A stretch of 64,000 bases of DNA from assembly GCA_026874595.1 (NCBI GenBank), contig CM049306.1, forward strand, positions 93,797,642 to 93,861,641. The letters are read 5' to 3'. How positions within the stretch are numbered: position 1 is the first letter of the stretch; each line of letters starts with the position of its first letter. This document shows, piece after piece, positions 41,601-47,492 of the stretch. The DNA comes from Sipunculus nudus. Taxonomy: Eukaryota; Annelida; Sipuncula; Golfingiida; Sipunculidae. Under the pieces are notes generated by a model, which made no database searches, was not told where the DNA came from, and saw only the letters and a list, made by a program, of their open reading frames with translations. The position numbers and the translations under genes are program-made.

Positions 41601-44600
41601 CCAGACGTCCAGTAATGAGATATAATTAAATATCTAGCAAATTTTGTAAATTTTAAATTCTTGGGTGATATTACTGAAACAGATGGAAAAGGTAACATAG
41701 AATTGCAAAGGTCAAGGACATTTTCTGCACCCCATTATTGGCTATTAATGATTATCCATCAAAACCATATGACCGCATATATTCATCACATGACATGGCA
41801 AAGGCCAAATATATAACAGAAGTGGAAGCTCCATTGAAATTATCAAAGAAAAAAGCAGTTATACTGATTTCACTTAATACATAATGACATGATTTATTCA
41901 AATCACTGAACCAGAGGTATATGAAGTGTTAAGCTGAAAATCACTATTGGCTCATGTATGCTCTTTAGCCATATATATATGTTACCAGCAAATATGGTTT
42001 ATTTAATTTAACAAACATACAGTTTCAGCATGTAAAATTTAATCTTAAATTAATACCTTATAACACATTTTAATTTGCAGCACAGATAAGATAATGTTCA
42101 TATAGTCTGTAGATTTTTGACTCACCTTTCACTATGTTTTCTAGTCTGTCTCTGGTAAGAATGTAAGTATCAATGACATAGATGGTAAGAATGACTGCTG
42201 CTGTCCACAAGAGGAAGTTCTTAGTACCTGAGGTTAAAAATAGGACATAAAGCTGATTAAAAAACTTGACTGGCTTCAAATCGTCATGAAATATAATGAC
42301 AATGGGGTGTTCTCATGTCATGTTTCTAGTCAGTAGATGGTACATGTATTTAACACAAAAACAGAAATTGTAATTTTGGGTTTCATTTTTCAAAGAAAAG
42401 CGTTTACAACTAGAATACCTTAAGTCAACAAGCGACTACGTGTATCCACCAAAATCAAGTGGAAAGGGTGAAATGAGGCATGGATTGAGTGGCAAGGGGA
42501 AATAGAGTGAGATGTGTTGCATATTAGCATGGATGTCTGCCAGGTAAACATGATTGTAGGTGTGCCACCTGATATTTGAAAGAGAAAGCTATTAAAGATG
42601 TATACATATGCAAAATTTCAGGTGGAAAAGTCAAACCATTGCTGAGATATGAGTGATTTTTACCCTAGGCAGATTAACAGATGGACATCATGCAAAAATA
42701 GTTGTAATTTAGCCACCAAATTTGTACAAGCTGTAGAGCTATGTTAGATCTATACTCATGCAAAATTTACGATACGTCAAACCAGTCCTGAGATATTAGC
42801 ATGGATGTCTGCAGCCGAAATGTGTACGTAGGCAACGCAACCTGCTGCAAAATCCAGAAAGCTATCCAAGTTGAATACATGTGCAAAATTTTAGGCAGAT
42901 AAGTCAAACCACTGCTGAAATATGTGCAATTTTATCCAACAGCAGACTAACAGAAGGATGCTGTGCAAAAATGGTTGCAGGTGGCGCCACCAATTTTGTG
43001 TATGATAAAGAGTTATGTAAAATCTATACACAGGTAAAATTTCAGGAAACTAACCAGTCCTGCATATCTGCAGCCTGAACTTGAAGCAGGTGGCACCACA
43101 TGTCATAAAATCAAGAAAGCTATCCAGGATGTATACACATACAAAATTTCAGGTGGATATAAGTCCAACCCATGCAGAGATATGAGTGATTTTAACCAAA
43201 TGTAGATGAACAGTGCAACTAGTGGCCCATGGGCCATGACTCTCAGCTGAATTCAAGGAATGTTGAACAATGAGCAAAAGGACAGCGAGAGTGCAAAAAA
43301 TTCATGAATTTCGTGAAGAATCATAGGTTTCAGTGGGCTTTTGGACAGATGACCACTTCCTTTGAAGGTCTTATAAATAGAGAAAATGTGTAAAAAATTG
43401 GAAAATACAGGTAGTGCCACCAGTCTGTAGAAACTCATGAAACACTCCATGATCAATATGCATGCAAAGAATTATGGAAATCAATGCATTAATTAGTTAT
43501 TCATATACTTGAGGTTTTGTATCATATTTTAAATTATTCGGGGGGGGGGGGGGGGGGAGGGACATATGAGACAGACCTAATTTCAATTTTCCATGAAGAA
43601 TTTTCATGGACCTCCCTAGATGTCAAGTATGAAGATTCTAGGACAAGGGGTTACTATTTGTGCCCTTTTACAATATGAGGCTTTATTTGTAGGTCTCAAA
43701 AATAGAGAAAAAAAATGTGTAAAAATTAAAAAAAATACAGGTGGTGCCACCAGTCTGCAAGAACTGATTAAAAAACACTCCATTATCAATATGCATGCAA
43801 AAAATCATGGCCATCAGTGCATCATTTATTCGGATACTGGAGCTATCATATTTTTAATTATTCTGAGGGGTACTTACAAGCCCCATAGCTGGGAGGATAT
43901 GAGTAACAGAGACCTAATTTCAGGTTTCCACAGACACTTTTCATGGACTTCCCTTAATGTAAAGTAAGAAGATTCCAGGTCCAGTGGTTACCATTTGAGC
44001 CCTGTTAACAGATGACAGCTTCTCTGAAGCGCTCACAAATAAAGAAAAAAAAATTGTAAAAATTGGAAAAAATACAGGTGGCGCCACCAGTTTGCAGGAA
44101 CTGATGGAACACTCCATGATTAATATTAATGCAGAGAATTATAAAGATCAATGCATTAGTTATTCAGATACTGGAGCTTTTGTATCATATTTTTTAATAA
44201 ATCTGAGGGGTACTTACAAGCCCCATAGCTCATACAATATGGGTAACAGAGACCTAATTTCAGGTTTCCAAGGAGATTTTTCATGGACCTCCCAGGATGT
44301 CAAGTTGTAAGATTCCAGGTCCAGCGGTTATGATTTGTGCTCTGTTAACGGATGGACAGCTGGACAAACTGTCGACAGACAAAGAGTGATTGCTATAGCT
44401 CAGATGACTTCCAGTCAGCTGAGCTAAAAGTGGTTGCAGGTGGCGCCACCATTTTTTAGGTATATTATACAGCTATCCAAGAGCTACATTCGTGCAAAAT
44501 GTTTAGCCTGATTGGTTAAACGAGTCAAAACTGATGCACAGATGGACGCACAGCAGAAAGGAAAGTTCAGAGGTCAACACAAAATATTTTGGCACCAGTT

Positions 44601-47404
44601 CACATGTGATCCGATAAGTGTGTCAAGTTTTAGTAAAATCTGTTCAGTGGTCTCAAAGTTCCATTCCAGAAACAAACGCCACGGCGGTGGACCCCAGTCA
44701 AAAACATAGTATCCGCAAAACTTTGTTTTAGCAGATACAATGACCAAGTTTCAGGTTTGATGGGAGAACTTATATTCATCATACAATATGTCAAATTTCA
44801 AATCTGTATGTCCAACATATATTCAAACATGCTTGTGTAATAAACAGATGGGCGGAGGATGCCAGGTAATCACTATAGCTCACTTGACCAATTACACTGC
44901 CCTCACTCCAGAGTTCATAAAATTAAATTGCACTGACCCGTTTCAGGTTTAAATGGTAAACTTGAATGGAGAAACCTGTGTCACACATTTGAAGTTTATG
45001 GTCCCTATGAGCAGAATTGTGGGATGCTAATTATGCACTCACCATGGGGTCTTGATAATTCTGAAATTTACCGAAAAGTTACCTTGGAGAGGGTGACACC
45101 AAGGGTTACTCACACAAGACTTTCAGTCCGCTAAGATGATAAATAACAACTACCACTTCAGCATTATGTCTATATTCTGTTGTTTTATGTAACATTTTTC
45201 ATAATTTGGTACATTTTATCAGTTTCATCACCAGGTCTTTTATATCATTTAATAGCACTAATACCACTGATGGAACAATAAATTATTTCTGAAATACATT
45301 TTTATTTTCAATTTCATATTTTGCTTTATAAAAATTTAAATTGAGATCATGTGCTTATGCCATATCACTGTCATTTCTATTTCTTGATCAGAATTTTGTT
45401 GGAACAATCTCTGACTGGTCCAGATATAATACATTATTTCATCGATAATTGTATGGATACATTTCTTTTCAATTCAATACAACAAAAGTTTAAAAGATAA
45501 CATAAATAGTTAGCATCTGTGTAAATACTTTATCACACAGAGATCAGTAAAAAAACCTGGCAAAACAGGTTTTTGATCTTGGAATCAAAGACACCTGTAC
45601 TTGTATCTCCAGCAGGCATTCACATTTGGCTCTGGCATTTTACACAATGTTACAGATATCTGCAAACAGTGGCATTAAACCTTTTAAATGAATAAAATTT
45701 ATATAAATAAAGTACTCATTTATCACTGACAAAATTTAACCAGAGCATCACAAGAGTACACAATACGCCAGCCATATGTCTTGTAACTCCTGACCTCATC
45801 TGATATGTGCAAATTCTGACAATAAATGAATTAAGGCAAGATATTATATTTGGTTATATTTCTCTTGAGTTTCATAAAAGTTTGTCATATTTCTGGTATG
45901 CCCTTAATTTATATTTGGCAACTTTAATGTACAAAAGATAATGGCTGTGAAACAAAGTGCTAACAATTAGCTTTAATGTGCTAAATATCATGAGAATTCA
46001 AAGATCATTTTGTTCATGTATGTCTGAATAATCCTTTAAGTAACTTTTTGACTTTTATGTTAGACTTGTACCTTGCTCCGTTTAACCAAGCTGCATACAG
46101 CCAAACATATTTATTACAATAGAGAAGAGAGTCAGTCCACAAAAGAGTTTTCGTACAGATAACACAAAACAAGGCCTACAGTACAGGCCTAATGCAAACC
46201 TTTGCAATGGGATACACAAAAGGTATAATGCTTCCATGGTAACATGCTTGACTATTTTTTGAAAAGTACTTGATTAATTTTCAAGAACATCTGTGACTGA
46301 ACTCTTACCCTGATGCCTAATCTGATACAGTTGGCAGTCTGCCAAAGCTATAAATAGATACAGACTGAAACTTGGCCTGTCGCCGAATCTGAAATAGCTT
46401 GCAGTCTGCATAGCTATTTATAGATACAAACACAATTTGCTTGTTGGTAAACCTGTTTACACATACTGAAAGATTTTGGCACAATGCATTTTTCAAGCTG
46501 ACATATTCATAAAATCCTTTTAACTAAATGTATGGAATAATAACAGATGCTTTTTGAAAGCAAAATCAAAATGAAGATACATTTTATTTACAATTCATCT
46601 CAAACGTAATCTTGATATGGAACCAATTATTCATGCTGCCTGTACAGCTCTGCTAATACACCTAGAGCTCATTGTTAACACAATAAATCTACTAGCTTTG
46701 TTTACCAAAGTATCTCACAGTCCTTTCAATGTTAAAGGTCAAATAATTCTGCAAAAAAATCATTTAAGTAAACTTTAACAAAGGCCACCTAAGAATCATT
46801 TTTGTACAATATTACAGAAGAAACAACAGTTTTGCAGAAGAAGAATATTGCAGCCCTCAGTTTGAAATAGGCTTACTAATGGCCATGCATGAGACCAGCT
46901 TTCTATGACTCTACCATAAATCAGTGAACCCAATCTATTCTTATACAATTTTAAGAAACCTACCCTTTGATAATTCTTGTGAAAAATTAAACCATTTTTG
47001 GCACAAAATTTTATTTTATGAAACTGTGCAAAATATTTGTTCATCAACCGTGAGACCCTGGATGATTCTGACTTTAAAGGTGTTAAAATCATGTACTGGC
47101 AAGTAGCTCACAAAGTTTATAGGTTACTGTGACATTTTTTCAGTTTTCAAGGAGCGTCTACAAAACCTATCTAGATGTCAGAACTTTATAGGTCTAATGA
47201 ATACAAATCCTACTAAGAACCAGCCTGCCAAAAGGAAATACAACAAATATACAGACAATCACTATTGCACAGATTCATGTAATGTAAACTGTGCTAAAGT
47301 GACACATGAAAAAGATTAAAAAATGTTGTTATACTCACTTCCAAAGTAGCGAACAATTATCCGTCTTATTAGTCTGTTCATCATGAGATACTGAAGTTTG
47401 TTAC
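5512..47404 (-). CDS. POMGNT1-like: POMGNT1-like (GT13) glycosyltransferase with two ILEI/FAM3 domains, 3'-incomplete in window
   Basis: Seen: 18 minus-strand exons join with matching phases into about 565 codons without a stop, counted from the first Met of exon 1. Order: basic tail (1-18), membrane span (about 19-35), Pro-rich stem (50-88), ILEI domain 1 (about 89-250), linker, ILEI domain 2 (about 275-443), a Cys-bearing linker with FCAKNDGYGVFC, then VPIVVV, the first beta strand of a GT-A fold. Known: POMGNT1 adds beta-1,2-GlcNAc to O-mannose on alpha-dystroglycan in the Golgi and has a type II anchor, an ILEI-type stem and a GT13 domain. The match to POMGNT1 was made by eye from remembered family features. 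The acidic metal-binding motif and the C-terminus would lie left of base 1. Inferred: a Golgi lumenal enzyme. It could be a lineage-specific paralogue rather than the true orthologue, and its activity cannot be judged from this part. Exons are clearly more GC-rich than the introns. Confidence 0.88.
5890..6388 (+). mobile_element. Degenerate pearl/Helentron-like element
   Basis: It ends in a terminal hairpin at 6358-6384 (GTATCCCC ... GGGGATAC around AAACTTTGTGT), the same design as the pearl-like elements elsewhere in the window. Internally it carries GGTGGTGCCACCAG, a variant of the palindromic core motif of that family. The left end is not clear. Confidence 0.5.
6436..6720 (+). repeat. tRNA-derived SINE
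   Basis: The first 70 bases resemble a tRNA. An A-box-like stretch is TGGCTCAGGAGTAGAGC (6443-6459) and a B-box-like stretch is GAGTTCACATCTC (about 6486-6498), with an anticodon-loop-like region between them. A conserved-looking body of about 200 bp and an A-rich tail follow (ending AAATAAAA). It is too degenerate and too long for a functional tRNA. No target duplication could be confirmed, because the next element starts immediately. Confidence 0.7.
6721..9293 (+). mobile_element. 2.6-kb hairpin-ended (Helentron-like) element, copy 1
   Basis: It begins with CAAGGGACCTATGGGTCAC, a short palindrome followed by GCTCAGCTG. It ends with an (ACGG)-type microsatellite (about 9208-9240) and a terminal hairpin at 9260-9292 (TAGCTCAGATGACT against AGTCAGCTGAGCTA). 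Inside are two diverged core units of about 680 bp, marked by AACGTGCCATGGTCAAAGTT at about 8011 and 8691. It is near-identical in order and sequence to 18409-21044. It has no coding capacity and lies in the intron between exons 17 and 18. The internal ORFs are shadows. Confidence 0.75.
9567..9643 (-). CDS. POMGNT1-like: Exon 17: GT13 catalytic domain
   Basis: 77 nt, phase 1 to 0, acceptor GACTGTAG, donor GTCGTG|GTACGT. It encodes GLNHNAFRMQLETVLMQPGI plus NPNMVVV. It aligns with the first helix and second strand of POMGNT1. The Arg of the GNRP motif at the first turn of human POMGNT1 is not kept here (GLNH), a possible sign of altered donor binding. Confidence 0.88.
9644..10285. other. Intron between exons 16 and 17, no feature seen
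   Basis: AT-rich intronic sequence. No repeat, TIR or RNA gene was recognised. Confidence 0.5.
10286..10381 (-). CDS. POMGNT1-like: Exon 16: start of GT13 catalytic domain
   Basis: 96 nt, phase 1 to 1, acceptor TTGCAG, donor CCTG|GTGAG. It encodes DDPLTPAPLVDKSLEKN and then PIFLVPIVVVPG. The last part is the first beta strand of the GT-A fold, at the place where POMGNT1 has a similar VPVAVIAG strand. Confidence 0.9.
11024..11122 (-). CDS. POMGNT1-like: Exon 15: cysteine linker before the catalytic domain
   Basis: 99 nt, phase 1 to 1, acceptor TTTGACAG, donor TAGTG|GTGAG. It encodes NKNEKRRAFCAKNDGYGVFC. The RR-x-F-C-x-K-x-[ED]-GYG-x-[VF]-C pattern matches the POMGNT1 linker between stem domain and GT13 domain. 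This is the best single marker separating POMGNT1 from other GT13 enzymes. Confidence 0.92.
11413..12927. mobile_element. Foldback (palindromic) element, interrupted by a pearl-like insertion
   Basis: The right part (12304-12927) is a long imperfect palindrome. Its left arm 12304-12561 is the reverse complement of 12646-12891, around a central segment of about 83 bp. The outermost 36 or so bases of the right end (12891-12927) pair with 11413-11449, which lie on the far side of a pearl-like element. The original element was therefore about 660 bp and was split by the 854-bp insertion 11450-12303. No ORF of note. Confidence 0.75.
11450..12303 (+). mobile_element. Pearl-like tandem-core element, copy 1 (inserted in foldback arm)
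   Basis: The 5' end is CTAGAATACGGG followed by the hairpin GTAGTCGACAAGCGACTAC. Then come tandem core units of alternating about 130 and 150 bp, centred on the palindrome GGTGGCGCCACC. It ends in a hairpin TATCTGC ... GCAGATA around AAAACTCTGTTTTG (12271-12301). Both borders are fixed by comparison with the uninterrupted arm of the host palindrome: insertion was between A and T without target duplication. Confidence 0.75.
12928..13462. other. Intron between exons 14 and 15, only a poly-G tract
   Basis: AT-rich intron with a run of 12 G at 13399-13410. Nothing else was recognised. Confidence 0.5.
13463..13532 (-). CDS. POMGNT1-like: Exon 14: end of ILEI domain 2
   Basis: 70 nt, phase 0 to 1, acceptor TTTACAG, donor CACAT|GTAAGT. 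It encodes VEFAGPGSSWPKPIDKRQCV plus PVT. It holds the last cysteine of domain 2 and accepts either exon 13a or 13b. The SSW-P motif also resembles the segment after the ILEI domain in POMGNT1. Confidence 0.88.
13533..16706. other. Intron between exons 13b and 14, no gene seen
   Basis: Unique-looking AT-rich intron of about 3.2 kb with a run of 11 G at 15790-15800. The plus-strand ORF at 15422-15667 has no motif. I saw no third copy of the 127-nt exon here. Confidence 0.5.
16707..16833 (-). CDS. POMGNT1-like: Exon 13b: ILEI domain 2, C-terminal half, alternative copy B
   Basis: 127 nt, phase 2 to 0 when the acceptor GGCGTAG (AG at 16835-16834) is used, donor ACAG|GTGACA. It encodes LSDHAKHILGDLGSGMIQ, QFRDMWGFVGQKG and a LVEQ end. 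Joined to exon 12 it gives DDASKKLSDHAK, which resembles the FAM3 consensus at this place at least as well as 13a does. Another AG eight bases further in (16827-16826) would give 119 nt and break the frame. A third, partial ILEI domain with missing exons is the alternative reading; the phases argue against it. Confidence 0.88.
16834..18408. other. Intron sequence upstream of exon 13b
   Basis: Contains short repeats of the AAGGTCA type near 16900-16960 and a GC-rich patch at about 17120-17190. Neither has exon-like borders matching the gene. No RNA gene was recognised. Confidence 0.45.
18409..21044 (+). mobile_element. 2.6-kb hairpin-ended (Helentron-like) element, copy 2
   Basis: Direct copy of 6721-9293 in the same orientation, with the same start (CAAGGGACCTATGGGTCAC) and the same terminal hairpin (21010-21043). 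Its (ACGG)n run near the 3' end is longer and purer (about 20941-20993). It sits in the intron between exons 13b and 13a. Small indels and substitutions separate the two copies. Confidence 0.78.
21339..21465 (-). CDS. POMGNT1-like: Exon 13a: ILEI domain 2, C-terminal half, alternative copy A
   Basis: 127 nt, phase 2 to 0, acceptor TCCGCAG, donor ACAG|GTGACC. It encodes HVKKLFQDLGSSQL, FNFRDVWGFVGQKG and a GIEQ end. It is homologous to exon 8 and, by hand alignment, identical to exon 13b at about 21 of 43 residues. It can be spliced to exon 14 in frame, but not to exon 13b. Confidence 0.9.
21626..21850. repeat. Fragment of a pogo/Tigger-like transposon end
   Basis: TACAGTCAAACCCTGTCTCAC followed by GGTGACCACCTC- and TGACCACTTATTC-type phrases resembles the ends of pogo/Tigger-type elements, such as the one at 53586-56522. 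No partner terminus was found nearby. Confidence 0.35.
22133..22217 (-). CDS. POMGNT1-like: Exon 12: ILEI domain 2 middle
   Basis: 85 nt, phase 1 to 2, acceptor TTACAG, donor CCAAAAA|GTAAGT. It encodes LEIFLEMINPGEIVAAVTHD followed by DASK. Length and phase equal those of exon 7. It ends with two bases (AA) that complete a codon with either exon 13a (AAT, Asn) or exon 13b (AAG, Lys). Confidence 0.92.
22460..22857 (+). mobile_element. MITE with TTAA ends, copy 3
   Basis: Terminal repeats TTTAAAGGGGCCTATTCACC on the left and GGTGATTAGGCCCCTTTAA on the right, with TTAA at both borders. It is about 398 bp and non-coding. A further partial end of the same family (CTTAAAGATGCCCATTCACC) lies just left at about 22431-22450, so this copy may have landed in an older one. 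Confidence 0.75.
22858..23967. other. Intron between exons 11 and 12 before the array
   Basis: AT-rich, unique-looking sequence. No feature was recognised apart from its edge with the 77-bp array. Confidence 0.5.
23968..27112. repeat. 77-bp tandem array (about 41 units) carrying the exon 11 end and its splice donor
   Basis: The unit length is exactly 77 bp. The marker CTCTA starts at 23986 and recurs to 27065, 40 steps with a single 1-bp deletion (near 26105). In gene sense each unit reads GGTCATTTTGATACTTATG, CAGAAG, then GTAGGTGTGGG and a TTAATTAATTA spacer. It thus includes about 25 bases of exon 11 coding sequence plus the intact GT donor and about 50 bases of intron. The unit at 27065-27112 is the real exon end. 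Units differ by a few point variants (CAGCACAC/CTGCACAC, GACCAAC/GACCCAC). It is a minisatellite, not a CRISPR array, because there are no unique spacers. Confidence 0.95.
27088..27197 (-). CDS. POMGNT1-like: Exon 11: ILEI domain 2, RGFN strand and FDTY motif
   Basis: 110 nt, phase 2 to 1, acceptor TTTCAG, donor GAAG|GTAGGT. It encodes GGRGFNIVIIDSKKKD and then VGHFDTYAE. It corresponds to exons 5 and 6 of domain 1 without the intron between them. Its last 25 or so bases and its donor are the start of the 77-bp tandem array that fills the next intron. Confidence 0.93.
27198..28187. other. Intron between exons 10 and 11, only a poly-G tract
   Basis: AT-rich intron with a run of 17 G at 27919-27935. 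Nothing else was recognised. Confidence 0.5.
28188..28377 (-). CDS. POMGNT1-like: Exon 10: linker and ILEI domain 2 cysteine segment
   Basis: 190 nt, phase 1 to 2, acceptor TTTACAG, donor AAATA|GTGAGT. It begins with a Pro/Lys linker (QPPPPQVVKEKEK), then VNCGVKENCGESGF and VEGPKICVNGK. This is the same CG-x4-C ... IC pattern as exon 4, opening a second ILEI domain. It corresponds to exon 4 with the inter-domain linker fused in front. Confidence 0.92.
28925..28982 (-). CDS. POMGNT1-like: Exon 9: ILEI domain 1 end, fourth cysteine
   Basis: 58 nt, phase 0 to 1, donor CCCA|GTAAGG. It encodes RGDKEFSEQVDISGCVSIP. The E-[MI]-x-G-C-[IV]-x-P ending matches the last cysteine of FAM3 proteins and completes the four-cysteine set of domain 1. 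The acceptor has a weak pyrimidine tract (AAACCAG), so this border is slightly less certain. Confidence 0.82.
28983..29981. other. Intron between exons 8 and 9, no clear feature
   Basis: A moderately GC-richer stretch at about 29160-29570 yields short ORFs on both strands. It has no motif and no splice borders compatible with the gene. It may be an unrecognised old repeat. Confidence 0.4.
29982..30108 (-). CDS. POMGNT1-like: Exon 8: ILEI domain 1, C-terminal half
   Basis: 127 nt, phase 2 to 0, donor GAGAAG|GTGTGT. It encodes AWMRKYGSGAVDRLGFRD, then AFAMVGQRG and a short tail. GFRD-x-x-x-x-VG-x-[KR]-G is the most recognisable ILEI/FAM3 motif. The same length and phase recur in exons 13a and 13b. 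Confidence 0.92.
30586..30670 (-). CDS. POMGNT1-like: Exon 7: ILEI domain 1 middle
   Basis: 85 nt, phase 1 to 2, acceptor TTTTAG, donor AATGG|GTACGT. It encodes LVRFLKMGVQNNHLILAASQ followed by DEAS. This is the helix-strand unit that in FAM3 proteins ends in a DD/DE-A-[ST] turn. The length and phase are identical to exon 12 of domain 2. Confidence 0.9.
30985..31660. repeat. 70-bp minisatellite (about 10 units)
   Basis: The phrase AAGTGTCTGTAATAGAGAGG recurs every 70 bases from 30991 to 31621. The unit combines TGACTGTATTAG, GGCCCTCTACTTATCAC and GGTCACCTTAAAG phrases. The wording resembles the ends of pogo/Tigger-like elements, so the array probably grew from a transposon end. It lies in the intron between exons 6 and 7. 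Confidence 0.9.
31824..31874 (-). CDS. POMGNT1-like: Exon 6: ILEI domain 1, FDTY motif
   Basis: 51 nt, phase 1 to 1, acceptor TTTTCAG, donor GAAG|GTAAGT. It encodes DQTHKIVETRYFDTYVE. The FDTY/FDMW motif is conserved in FAM3 proteins and in the POMGNT1 stem. Confidence 0.9.
32059..33766 (+). mobile_element. Hairpin-ended element with nine cores of about 178 bp
   Basis: The 5' end has two small hairpins (GTGTCGGAACGACAC and TGCCCCCGCCTGGGGCA, 32064-32099). Nine tandem cores follow, marked by GTAGGTCAAC about every 160-181 bases from 32164 to 33580. The 3' end has GACGGAAGGACGGAC and a strong hairpin at 33734-33764 (TATGCCCCGGCCAC ... GTGGCGGGGGCATA). This is the same plan as the pearl-like elements but a different sequence family. 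ORFs within it (32032-32307 and two on the minus strand) follow the repeat and are not genes. Confidence 0.8.
33767..34745. other. Intron between exons 5 and 6, no feature seen
   Basis: AT-rich, unique-looking intronic sequence without recognised repeats or RNA genes. Confidence 0.5.
34746..34804 (-). CDS. POMGNT1-like: Exon 5: ILEI domain 1, RGIN strand
   Basis: 59 nt, phase 2 to 1, acceptor GTTACAG, donor AACG|GTAAG. It encodes AMAPGLDKNHRGINIVVVN. The R-G-I/F-N followed by a hydrophobic strand is the core ILEI/FAM3 signature. Together with exon 6 (51 nt) it totals 110 nt, exactly the length of exon 11 in domain 2. Confidence 0.9.
35226..35730. repeat. Degenerate ACAATTACA-type tandem repeat
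   Basis: A long pyrimidine/adenine-rich stretch of phrases such as ACCATTACCCTTTACA and TTACAATTACAAC. A larger period is visible because CAGTTTCACTACAA plus GGAGACAATTACAC occurs twice (about 35507 and 35680). The 92-aa and 122-aa ORFs here are Thr/Ile-rich by-products of the repeat. Confidence 0.6.
35736..36070. mobile_element. MITE related to the TTAA family, copy 4
   Basis: The left end is TTCAAGGGGCTCTATCACCTG and the right end GCAGGTGAATGGGCACCTTTAA. These are inverted relative to each other and related to the termini at 913 and 22460. The left TTAA is mutated to TTCAA. It is about 335 bp and ends 22 bp from the exon 4 donor. Confidence 0.55.
36092..36197 (-). CDS. POMGNT1-like: Exon 4: ILEI domain 1, N-terminal cysteine segment
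   Basis: 106 nt, phase 1 to 2, acceptor TTTCCAG, donor AC|GTAAGT. It encodes GKCGLKQDCPAGKF and then GSPTICFDG. The CG-x4-C-P start and the later Ile-Cys match the start of FAM3-family proteins, whose cysteines form two disulfides. Three of the four FAM3-pattern cysteines of domain 1 are here. Confidence 0.9.
36198..38806. other. Intron between exons 3 and 4
   Basis: Mostly unique AT-rich sequence. Two small palindromic structures are present: inverted GGAAAAGTGTCAC/GTGACTTTTTCC phrases at about 38138 and 38323, and a 13-bp-stem hairpin at about 38636-38665 (ACATACTTTATG ... CATAAAGTATGT). No gene was seen. Confidence 0.45.
38807..38920 (-). CDS. POMGNT1-like: Exon 3: proline-rich stem
   Basis: 114 nt, phase 1 to 1, acceptor GTTAG, donor CAAG|GTTTGT. 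It encodes a low-complexity stem with IEQPPPDPGAKLPS and a Gly/Lys-rich end. No folded domain is visible, and it joins the anchor to ILEI domain 1. The exon is GC-rich against AT-rich flanks. Confidence 0.88.
38921..42125. other. Intron between exons 2 and 3
   Basis: AT-rich with a (GT)n stretch at about 39461-39493. Degenerate relatives of the pearl-like family, recognisable by AAATATTCAAGGTCAA and GGTACCACC phrases, occur at about 39300-39640 and 41100-41600. No gene was seen. Confidence 0.45.
42126..42227 (-). CDS. POMGNT1-like: Exon 2: signal-anchor membrane span
   Basis: 102 nt, phase 1 to 1, acceptor CTCAG, donor AAAG|GTGAG. It encodes NFLLWTAAVILTIYVI, a hydrophobic run of about 16 to 18 residues flanked by Lys on the N-side and by TRDRLE on the lumenal side. 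This fits a single-pass Golgi type II anchor. Confidence 0.9.
42410..44740 (+). mobile_element. Pearl-like tandem-core element, copy 2, with nested insertion
   Basis: It starts CTAGAATACC with a mutated GTCAACAAGCGACTAC hairpin and ends with a TATCCGC ... GCAGATA hairpin plus CAA at 44740. Host flanks read A on the left and T on the right, the same A/T site as copy 1. Cores carry GCGCCACC palindromes and the phrase AAAATCNAGAAAGCTATCCA. It is split by the element at 43219-44427. It lies in the intron between exons 1 and 2. Confidence 0.75.
43219..44427 (+). mobile_element. Hairpin-ended element with three cores of about 335 bp, nested in a pearl-like element
   Basis: It begins CTAGTGGCCCATGGGCCA, a palindrome, followed by CTCTCAGCTGA. 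It ends with the hairpin GCTCAGATGACTTCCAGTCAGCTGAGC (44398-44424) and TAA. Both termini match the plan and wording of the 2.6-kb elements (6721 and 18409), although the interior is unrelated. Three cores are marked by AACACTCCATGAT-type phrases at about 43440, 43770 and 44106. A run of 18 G lies at 43540-43557. Borders are fixed by comparison with uninterrupted pearl cores. Confidence 0.75.
44741..47338. other. Intron between exons 1 and 2, left of exon 1
   Basis: Mostly unique AT-rich sequence. A diverged duplication of about 65 bp occurs at about 46310-46440 (CTGATACAGTTGGCAGTCTG against CTGAAATAGCTTGCAGTCTG). No gene was seen. Confidence 0.45.
47339..47404 (-). CDS. POMGNT1-like: Exon 1 (first recognised): cytosolic tail
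   Basis: The exon contains two adjacent ATG codons (47384-47382 and 47381-47379) followed by MNRLIRRIIVRYFG, a basic stretch as expected before a type II signal anchor. The donor GGAA|GTGAGT is strong. The exon is preceded by a good acceptor (TTATCTTTCCAG at 47405-47416), and the frame stays open through six more codons (NKLQYL) upstream of the ATGs. The true start may therefore lie in an upstream exon that I could not find. The second ATG has the better context, with A at -3. Phase at the end is 1. Confidence 0.75.
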
Positions 47405-47492
47405 CTGGAAAGATAAGATATATTATCAGTGTATCAAAGTAAAATTTATATCTTACAAATTCATTACATCTGAAACATTAATGTCATTAATA

